Of a DNA stretch of 64,000 bases, positions 55,846-64,000 are shown in pieces. The first letter of the stretch is position 1. Each line of letters starts with the position of its first letter. The position numbers and the translations under genes were made by a program. Under the pieces are notes generated by a model. That model was not told the origin of the DNA. It saw only the letters and a program-made list of their open reading frames with translations, and did not search any database. The DNA is taken from the NCBI GenBank assembly GCA_035041965.1, contig JAPYMA010000067.1:36570-100569 (forward strand), read 5' to 3'. The DNA comes from Anisakis pegreffii (taxonomy: Eukaryota > Nematoda > Chromadorea > Rhabditida > Anisakidae).

Positions 55846-57326
55846 ATGAAAGCACTTTTCTTTGTCCTTCTTTCTGAGCATAGTTTCTGAATAGTCACCA
55901 TATGGGTGCGAATCGGTAATCAGAATGACTTAAGATGCATGTGATGAAATTCATGAATACAGTTATTGCTCGCTCATATGTTTCGATATGATGTGATGTG
56001 CTGATTTGCTATGTACTTATCACGCCATTCCTTACGACATTATAATGTCCATCAAAATTTTCTGCCTTACACATTCTTATCAAGCACTACACTCGTCACT
56101 TATTGTTACCTTTCATTCTTTCCTTATCGCTCCTGTTATCTCGTGTAATATCGTAGCAGTTAATTAGCAGTTACTCTATTCGATAACCAGTTTGTAGAGC
56201 TTGTTTAAGCGATCAAAATCTTCTTTGCATTGATCACAATTCACTATCGTTTGTTTGAATTCAGTGGTGCGCTTTCAAAATTCGTTCTTTTGGCTAATTT
56301 TTTATTAAAGCTTAATTCAGTGCCATTTAAATGTTAGAGCAAAGTCATTTTTTTGGTTTATATTTCATTCATTTTTTGGTTTATTTTACAATTTTCTATA
56401 TATTTTATTAAATTGACATTATTGAAGGAATTTATTGTCATTGAAGAGTTATTTTTCATGTTCTATAAGCTTATTCTGAAAACGCAATAGTACTTAGAAT
56501 AAGGAAATGAATTTTGAGTTGAAGCATTTTTTTTCTGAAAAATTAATCGATCACCACTTACACACTTTAAATCGTTCAAATCTTCTTAAATTTTCATGTT
56601 TTATTTCACTCGTAATCCATTCCAACAAAATACTATCGTTTTGATAGCGATTCACCGATGAGTTACGGCCGAGAGATGACCCTTACAAGTGCAAACGTCA
56701 TCATGCTAAAACTGGTTCTTACTGAGTGTTCTATTGATTTGTGCATTTTTTGTGCTTTTTTTTTTTAAGAATCGACATCGATTTGCTTACACTTCATTCA
56801 CAAAGAATGAACGCAATGAAAGAAGAAATTCTTCGACATGTCAGTCATTGAAACAGTTTCAAACATCAAATACTTGATTGAAAAATTACAGTGAGAAAAT
56901 GGCAAAAGCAATAGATTAAAGTCTCATAGTTGCATAAGTGCCGACTGTGTTGATAGGGTTCCCTTCTGTTCCGTTCGTCTTTATTTTCTTTGCATGAATG
57001 TTCAGCATTGTAAGGAATTGATGTCGAGTTAACGTACACTAATATGTCTTTGTAACAAATCAATTTCTCGTTATACACAATGAACGAGATGAAACTTCAA
57101 AGAATTTCCATCTAATCTCAACACAATTTTCTTATTCGTTTGTTAGCGCTGAAATTTCGCTGCCGCAATAATAATGTAAATTCTTCAATTTTTTGCCAGA
57201 TCAGTCTCAATTTTCAACGTAATTGTTTACGATGGAACGTTTGAAGTTATTTTTTGGTAAACTCAAAATGTACAAATTCATCGGGAAATGAAGTGATTTA
57301 GGGTATATAACTGTTCAAGACACACA
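55846..57326. other. Intergenic, no gene seen
   Basis: AT-rich upstream region of the ELO gene. The reverse open frame 56866-57078 has no recognisable content. Confidence 0.45.
57302..57309 (+). promoter_or_regulatory. TATA-like box before the ELO gene
   Basis: GTATATAA within GGGTATATAACTG lies 18-25 bp before the ELO start codon. If used, transcription would begin almost at the ATG, so it may equally be coincidence in AT-rich DNA. Confidence 0.25.
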
Positions 57327-59447
57327 ATGGATGGTCTTCTACGTGTAGTGCTCGCACCGCAACACTTCAGTAATGATGAGGCGAGACGTTATCTGGGCGA
57401 GGAATTACTCTATCCTGCGTTTTATATATCAATCGCATATGTCTTCGTTATTTTCATCATTAAAGCTATCATGAGTTCAAGGAAGCCATTCGAGGTACTA
57501 ATTGTATCATCTTCTATCATGCGATCCAAATTCCACAATCTGCCGGAGCTAAGCTGTTTGAAAATTTGTAAATAAGTCCTCAATAGGCTTCTGCTCAAGG
57601 CTAGAAGCCAAAAGCAAGTAAACAAAACAAGAAGAATATAGATCATCGTAATAAAATTGCAGTGAACCCTCTCAAAATAGCAGTTGACAGCATCATATTT
57701 ATAGTTACCATCTGCTTACGGGCCTTTATCCATTATTAAATGAAATCTTTTGAAAGCGCTCTTATCATAAGGTTGTAATGAAGTTTTCAGAGTTGTTCTC
57801 ATCATTTAAATGTAATATTTACAGGCAAAATTTTCCTTATTCAGATACCGTTAAGAAAAAGTATTTTTCAGTTAACGCTAGCGTTGAATCTATGGAATAC
57901 ATGGTTAGCTGTTTTCAGTATTTTTGGTTCAGCAGTATCTTCAGTCGCACTCTACAATGACATCAAAAATCATGGACTTGTCGGTAATGCTTTATGAATT
58001 ACCATTCAAAAACTTTCATTTTCCTAATTTATAACGATTTTGAAAGTTTTTTCAGTTAATTTCTTAGGAATAACTGAAAAAAAAACAAAATTTATATGAG
58101 TTATTATATTATTAATAGTTATTTTATCGACATGAACAAATTTTTACACTGCGTATGAATAAAGTACACTTTAGTAAAGTATTTTATGCACTTCAAGAAA
58201 TATTTCGAGTTTGCTCATTTTTTGAGAAATTATTCCCATTCGATTGAATAATCAATTCATAATAACGTAATCATTTGCAAACGTTTTACATCTCTGATAA
58301 ATTTTCTTGATCATAATATACTGCATACGCATATTCTAAGCTCACAGTTCTTAATCTTTCAGCTTCATACACAAGTTATGGTGAGTTCTTCACCGGGTTC
58401 AGTGGTTATTTTGCGTTTTTGTTTTGTGTTTCGAAAATCGCCGAACTCGGCGATACGATATTGTTAGTCCTTCGAAAGAAACCGTTGATATTCCTTCATT
58501 GGTATCATCACGTCCTAACACTCAACTACGGTGTGCTGTCGTTCAGTGAGAAAACGCCTTACAATACATGGATCATCTGGCTTAATTTCTCGGTGCATGC
58601 AGTCATGTACAGGTACGTATTTATTTTACATTCGTTCCGTGTTCGTGATTCATTACAAAAACAGTAATAACAATTATGAAAATATTTGATTGTGTTCACT
58701 AGTGGTGTGGCCATAGCATGTTCGTAATTCTATTTTCAAGCTTGCTCATATTTTTGACTGGAAGTTTTCCTTTTTGAAGAAGAATTTTTGGTTTGGTAAT
58801 ATTATTCCAATAATTTTTATTGTTCATCTAAGGAATACGATTCTATCTGAACTGTATACAATTGTTTTGATTCTGATCAAACTGAAGAATAATTTGCTCC
58901 CACTGAAGTGAGGAAGTAGTATCGAGAGAAACAGTCATTTCGACTGATCTCTTATCAAGAATATCTAGAACGGGATGATTACAGCCACAAAATCTGATAA
59001 CGTATCAAATAATCGCAACGATAACAATGCTTATAATAATAATAGCAGTGATTCTTGTAATGAGAATACCGATAATAACTTTAATAGGACCTAATAGCAT
59101 AAATAATCAAAATAACATGAACAATAAAAATTTTGAAACTAGCAATAGAAATGAAACTAATAATTTTCAGTTACTACCTACTCCGTTCGATGCACATTCG
59201 CGTGCCAGCTGCGATTGCTCGTTCCATAACCGTAACACAAATTCTGCAGTTCGTTATAACTGTTCTCATTCTCATTCATATTGGTTTATTGCGTTTGAAT
59301 GGAAAGCATGTTGATGGAACAATGCGAACGTATGTGTTCTGTTTCCTGATGGAAATATCCTACATTATTCTGTTTGGAAACTTCTTCTATCAGTCGTATA
59401 TTCGTGGTGGAGGCAAGAAATTCATTGCTGAAAAGAAAAAGGATTAA
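57327..59447 (+). CDS. Very-long-chain fatty acid elongase (ELO family 3-ketoacyl-CoA synthase)
   Basis: Endoplasmic-reticulum enzyme that condenses malonyl-CoA with acyl-CoA in the first step of chain elongation. Exons 57327-57494, 57845-57983, 58363-58612 and 59171-59447 give 277 aa, the usual family length. Motifs in order: KPFE near residue 56, LxLWNxxLAVFSIFG (about 70-85), KIAELGDT (127-134), the catalytic histidine box HWYHH (148-152), then NFSVHAVMYSYY with the Ser codon split by an intron, several C-terminal TM helices, and a Lys-rich ER-retention-type end (KKFIAEKKKD). The forward frame at 59027-59314 is intron sequence with AAT-rich repeats. C. elegans has nine elo genes. I cannot assign which one this matches, and substrate length is unknown. 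Confidence 0.92.
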
Positions 59448-60439
59448 ATAGTCAAGTGATCGCTGGTCAGATGTGATGAATTTGAAGGTGATTTTGATTC
59501 AGAATTCATATGAACTTGTTACGGTCTTTTATTGCGCTGTTAATTGTTATTTTTTGCTTTTTCATTTCATTTCAACAAAATTAATTAATGAAAGATGCGA
59601 AATTATCATTAACCACCACTAATACCATTGTAATTCTATTCAAACTATATGACATAAACGTTGGTTTCTCGTTGTTTTTGATGAAGCAGAATAATTCCGC
59701 GATCGCAAAATTATGCTCAAGTCATCTTCTGCGGTTATTTTGATCACCGAATTGTTCTGAATTGGAACTCACACTTAATTCTGAGATGACATGAAAGTTT
59801 CAATGAGGCGATTCACCTCATTACTTAACTGATTTACAAACAGGCATTTCTGTTCGGAGTTGCTTACATCAACGATAAATAACGTAGAAGAGTATCATCG
59901 ACATCGTTTGCCGCATTCAAAAAAAACAACATTTCAAACATATTTCATTTTTATTTGACGCACTCATTTTTTCTAGAGCACTCGAAGTCAACTGATTAGA
60001 ACATGCACTTTGTTGAAAGTTTTCTTAAAGTATTTATCGTTTGAAATATTCAAATCTTTCAGTTCTTTACATGTATCCTTTTATGCAAAAACCTGTTACG
60101 AGTTATTCAATAGGTTTGATGATGGATTGAGTTGTGATGTTCATTCATTCACTATATCTCTTCAACAATGCGTTAATATGAATGATGTCTCAATGAAAAT
60201 GAATTTAAAATGTTTTTATCATGGCATGAAAATGAACATTTCATCGTGAGCATTCTCAAAACTCACGCAATGACACGACGAAAAACATTCCTTGATCTGA
60301 CGAAAAACCTTCATTACATACCATATGATGATGCCACACATTAATTTATTCCCAAGTCAATACAGACCACTTCAAAATTTGATAATTCTTGAACGAAATT
60401 GCGTGAGGCAGAGTATAAACATGACTTGAAACATCAACG
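59448..60439. other. Downstream of ELO, no gene seen
   Basis: 3'UTR of ELO at the left end, then AT-rich sequence. The open frame 60010-60249 has no recognisable domain. Confidence 0.4.
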
Positions 60440-61140
60440 GAGAGTTCAAATATGAAACGTTACCCGGTCAGCACAATCCAACTGATGAGTCGATCCAAAA
60501 TTATCTTTGGATCGACCAAAAACGTGATTATTTTTCCGCACCATCCGATTTCCTAAATTCTCCAGCTACAGATGTTGTCCGGAGATTTTGCACACAGTCA
60601 GAGGAATAGCTAATTTACGAGGGCATCCCACTCGCTCAGAAGTATTTATTTCATTAAACTGTATCTACACCGATCATTTTCAATGAACTGTATCATACAT
60701 TATATCATGAGTAACAGGGTTACCATCGTCAAACTAACGCCGACCTCAGGTTTGCCAGGTAACATAGCAATTTTTCCACATTGATCGATTCCGCAGAATC
60801 TCTAGATCTACCAAAACATATATGGTGTCGAGCGATTTTGCTTACGTAAGCAGATATAGCTAATCACCTGAAACCACAAATATTACCATCTTCAAGACAA
60901 CGGTACTCTTAGATTGGCCCAGTGACATATAAATTTCTTCACGCCATCCCACCCCTTAGAATCTCCAGATTCAGAATATCGTATATTCTACGGACCAATC
61001 TCGTTTACTTGAAAAAATTTAGCTTTTTTTCTTAACGTTATCTCAAAACATAGGGGTTACCATATTCAAACTTACCGTAGCCTCGGGTTTGCACAGTAAC
61101 ATATAAATTTCTTTGCATCTATCCATTCCTTAAAACCTCT
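60440..61140. repeat. Degenerate tandem-repeat family, inverted copy
   Basis: Reverse-complement units of the 54290-54965 family recur at about 60470-60600, 60710-60850, 60890-61010 and 61030-61140. Each holds GGTTACCAT, CAGTAACATA or GTGACATA, AATTTCTT and an AATCTC(T/C)AGAT box. Confidence 0.68.
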
Positions 61141-61144
61141 AGAT

Positions 61145-61850
61145 CAATGGTTCTCGTGTTCGGGTACTCCATTATCACTTTTGAAGACCTGGCAGGTCGC
61201 TGTTACCCCCACCCCTCATGGTATTACCTAAAACGGGTAATTTCACTCCCTATGAGAACCCCTATCTTAGAGCGTTGTGTTGCGCAATATTGCAATCGAT
61301 TATGATTGCATCAAAAGCTTTGTCTATGACACACTCACTTCAAACTGATTTAGATGAATTCTCATTCTTTTCAGACGTGTTGTGTTCACTCTCATAGCTA
61401 TTGCATGCGAATACCATTCTCTTGATGAATTTTTCTCATTCACTTCGTCTCATTTCATTTCACCGTTCGAATCAACTTCTTATTCTGTAATATATACTAT
61501 TTACTGGATACGTTGACGATTGTTGACAGCCGAAATCAACAATACAACAATCGAATTGAATTGTTCAACAACGTTTTACAGTCGAATGATGAATTATAGA
61601 GTGCATTTGATAGAATGAGAATTTGACTTTAACTGTTAAGTGAAATGAATGAGAAATCAGCAGAATAGAACACTTTTGGTGATAAAAGCTATGAGAGCGA
61701 TTATAGCAGCAAGGAATAGAATGAAAACCCTGTTAGGCCCGGACGAGCTAATGATACTCAGAAAATGAGAGAATGAAGAGTGTTGCCATCAACTACCGCA
61801 TTTACAAATCCATATTTATGAACGAGATATCTAAACAGAATGTTGCTTTC
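61145..61850 (-). mobile_element. hAT MITE family copy E (composite, inverted)
   Basis: A 120-bp mini-element at 61145-61264, with ends CAATGGTTCTCGTG and (reverse) GGGGTTCTCATAGG, keeps both terminal blocks of the family. The core aligned with copies A-D follows at about 61290-61800. The orientation is opposite to copy D and the order relative to the tandem repeat is mirrored. Confidence 0.75.
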
Positions 61851-61909
61851 AACCGTCTTCCAGGATTGCATTCGTGGAGATAGTAAGACAGTGTAATGGA
61901 GGGGAGTGG

Positions 61910-61953
61910 AAAGGGTAATGTAGCTCCGAGTATAAGGAGCTCCATTACCCTTT
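61910..61953. repeat. 18-bp-stem hairpin
   Basis: 61910-61927 and 61936-61953 are reverse complements with one mismatch, around an 8-nt loop. The arm AAAGGGTAATG echoes the GGGTAAT block of the hAT MITEs next to it. Confidence 0.75.
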
Positions 61954-62635
61954 GATACCATTACCATGACTGCACTACATGATACCATTCTCGAGCCATC
62001 ATCATATGCAAAAACCTGCGAAAAAATTCCGCGGCAAAAAGTTATTATTTCTGATTTCAGCGAGAAATTATTTCGAAAGTTTGTCGATATCTAAAAATAA
62101 CCAACAAATTGGTAAAAGTGCTTTATTTCAATAAATTCGTGAAAGCGATATCAAAATATTTATTAGCTTACCGAACTGAAGCACACAATACTTCAGCTAC
62201 GGTTCATGACTGATGAATCACGAAATCCATGCCCATTCAGTGCAGTCGATGAACTGACTTGAAAGTTGACTGAATTTATATATTTTACTGTTCGACTTTG
62301 AAAAACTGCTAAGTTTATTCAAGACAAATATATTCAACGCTGTGAACATCGTTCATTCGCATTCGACATTAAACGCACCTTCAAGCTATGGTTCAAACTG
62401 AAAACAACTGTGCGAAATCAAAAAGGCGATAATGCGAATGGATATCAGGGAGATTAAAAGGACATTATTTTTTATTAAAGGACAAAATTAAAACGACATT
62501 ATTAAAAGGACAAAAAATGGAATTTATTATTTCAACCACCATAATAATAATGCACTTCCATGAATATTTATTGTTAGATGAAGCATGACAGTTCAATGGA
62601 ATTTCTGCAGTGTTGGGCGCGCTATCGAAGAACGA

Positions 62636-62766
62636 TAGCGCGCTATCGCTATTCCGCTATCGAAAAGACTTCCGCTGGTCCGCTACCGCTATCGCTATTA
62701 CCCACCGAATCGATAGCGGAGCGCTATCGCTACCGCTACCGCTACCGCTATCGCTATCGCTATCGC
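62636..62766. repeat. CGCTAT/CGCTAC hexamer repeat
   Basis: About 20 copies of CGCTAY, perfect in the last 40 bp (62726-62765) and interrupted before. The hexamer array grows out of the palindrome at 62617-62643. Confidence 0.9.
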
Positions 62767-63542
62767 CTACTTTAAAAACCTCATTACACCACTAAATGAT
62801 TCAAAACTTTCATTAATCAACACGCATTTTTGAATTAAATGTGAGAAACATTACGGAAGTAGACTTTCACGAGAAAATAAATTTTATTTTATGACAATAG
62901 GACATATTTAAACATTAAAAAAATTTAAAACAATAGAACACAAACAACATTAAAACAACAACAGCATCATTAAAAAAGGCCACAACAAAACATCTTAACA
63001 GCAAAAACATCATCGAAAGTTTATCAGTCACTTTCGAAAACTATGTCAGTGAACCGAATGTCATATCAATAGGTTTGGTTAACAACATATTGTGAAAAAA
63101 CGACAACAACAGAAACATACAAACTACATCAGTGCACACGAATATTATATTAATGATTTATCAACAACGCTATCATATAAAAGAACACAACTGGTAACAA
63201 GCTAAACTATATGCAGTACACGAATATTATATCAATAAATTTTGTCAACAGCACATTATGAAGAAACAACAGGAACATAACAAAAAACCGCAACAGTATT
63301 ATCATCAAAAAATGTTCTTCGTGGGTATTGTCACAAAAGATCCCCTTTTTCCTGAAGTATCATCACCAAAAATCCCTCCTTCCTAAAGTGCCACTTTCGA
63401 AAACTACCTCACAATCAGTGAGTCGAATGTCATATCATTAAATTTGGTCGACAGCATGTTATAAAAACAACAACAGAAACACAACAGCATGAAACACAAC
63501 AGTTCAACAGCGAAAACATCATCAAAACAGCGCCCAAAATGC

Positions 63543-63683
63543 TCATAATTTCTCGTTTCCTTTGATAAACATCAACATATTGAATAATCCATCAGAAATT
63601 CTCGACCGCTTCGCTTGCATGATATCCTTTCTAGCGAAAACATGCGCTCCACTGGTCCCCAGAAGGCATGCGCTGTGTTATAT
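63543..63683 (-). pseudogene. hAT transposase C-terminus, frameshifted
   Basis: The reverse strand after an acceptor-like TTTTCAG (63684-63690) first reads GPVERMFS, the hAT dimerisation-domain landmark (usually ERVFS), then a shift in frame continues with KRSRISDGLFNMLMFIKGN and a stop TGA at 63543-63545. KRSRxSDxxxxxLxFxKGN is the standard hAT C-terminal motif. The frameshift and the absence of the rest of the transposase in the remaining 320 bp show decay. The domain call is good. Which hAT family it belongs to is unknown. Confidence 0.65.
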
Positions 63684-64000
63684 CTGAAAATTTTTAACTA
63701 CTTGAAGTCATGGCTAGAGGTATTAATATCTGAAGTAGAAACAATGAGTGATGAACAAGTATTGTTAAAACAAGTATGGAAAACATTATAAAGTAGCTAA
63801 AACAAGTATGACCAACATTGCTGGACCCGATTAAACGGTTTAACAGAAGCACGTGTCATTACCATAAAAAGTTTATGCATCCCCTAGACTGCTTTCGAGC
63901 TCTCCATCACAACCATTCTTTGGCACGATCTTTTTGCTACTCTCTTTGCATGCGGACCGCTTCATGCGATTGCACGACAGGCGTTGATATAACGCCGAAG

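Larger units (their letters stand above)
62608..64000 (-). mobile_element. 3' part of a hAT DNA transposon, running off the window
   Basis: The left terminus candidate is CAGTGTTGGGCG at 62608, a typical hAT-style end, followed by a subterminal palindrome (GCGCGCTATCG, loop AAGAA, 62617-62643) and CGCTAY hexamer repeats. The transposase remnant at 63543-63683 reads toward this terminus, so the order (C-terminus then 3' end) is right for one element. The other end and the target duplication lie beyond the window. Confidence 0.5.

Noticed and set aside
59027..59314. Asn-rich open frame before the last ELO exon
   Set aside because: It is an AAT-rich intron in a different frame from the elongase. 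The acceptor at 59170 is unambiguous.
60010..60249. 79-aa forward open frame downstream of ELO
   Set aside because: AT-rich with no domain, signal or partner exons.
62578..62795. Open frames ending in RYRYRYR or LPLPLP
   Set aside because: Translation of the CGCTAY hexamer repeat.

Overview
The window is nuclear DNA from a nematode. The evidence is intron-rich genes with GT-AG introns and short T-rich, often TTTCAG acceptors, products whose closest relatives I recall are worm proteins (a LET-4-like eLRR protein, a copine, a CDF transporter of the F41C6.7/PDB1.1 type), an AT-rich background, and at least one gene pair spaced like a nematode operon. I cannot name the species. Large introns (several above 2 kb) and abundant degenerate repeats suggest a bigger genome than C. 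elegans. Gene models were built by hand: exon ends were accepted only where splice dinucleotides, reading phase and family alignment agreed.

Layout. 1-11.2 kb holds three forward genes: the 3' two-thirds of a DNAJC2/ZRF1 (zuotin) co-chaperone, a complete MOF/KAT8-type MYST histone acetyltransferase, and a CDF cation transporter with Mn-type DxxxD signatures. 11.2-14.6 kb is gene-free and carries an intact 833-bp hAT-type MITE with an 8-bp target duplication. 14.6-23.0 kb is a long forward gene for an extracellular leucine-rich-repeat transmembrane protein like LET-4. 25.7-29.0 kb is a reverse copine. 29-36.7 kb is gene-poor and holds inverted-repeat elements, a tRNA-like sequence and low-complexity DNA. 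36.7-39.05 kb is a reverse six-exon gene I do not recognise. 39.9-43.7 kb holds a forward pair, a 73-aa MOZART1-like gamma-tubulin-complex factor followed 164 bp later by a gene ending in a full APC11 RING-H2 domain.

The right third is repeat-dominated. 45.6-56 kb contains hAT MITE derivatives, a degenerate tandem repeat, two broken flavin-monooxygenase fragments in the wrong order and diverged segmental duplicates. 57.3-59.4 kb is an intact fatty-acid elongase (ELO). 60.4-61.9 kb repeats the tandem-repeat-plus-MITE composite in inverse orientation. 62.6 kb to the window end is the 3' part of a decayed hAT transposon with a frameshifted transposase C-terminus.

Functional themes: chromatin and chaperone genes (DNAJC2, KAT8), a mitotic pair (MZT1 and APC11) that may share a promoter, and membrane or lipid genes (CDF transporter, LRR protein, copine, ELO). 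I found no unmistakably new molecular system. The observations most worth checking are the MZT1-APC11 pair with its long APC11 N-terminal extension, the composite repeat family, the unrecognised 385-aa gene and the two GC-AG introns.
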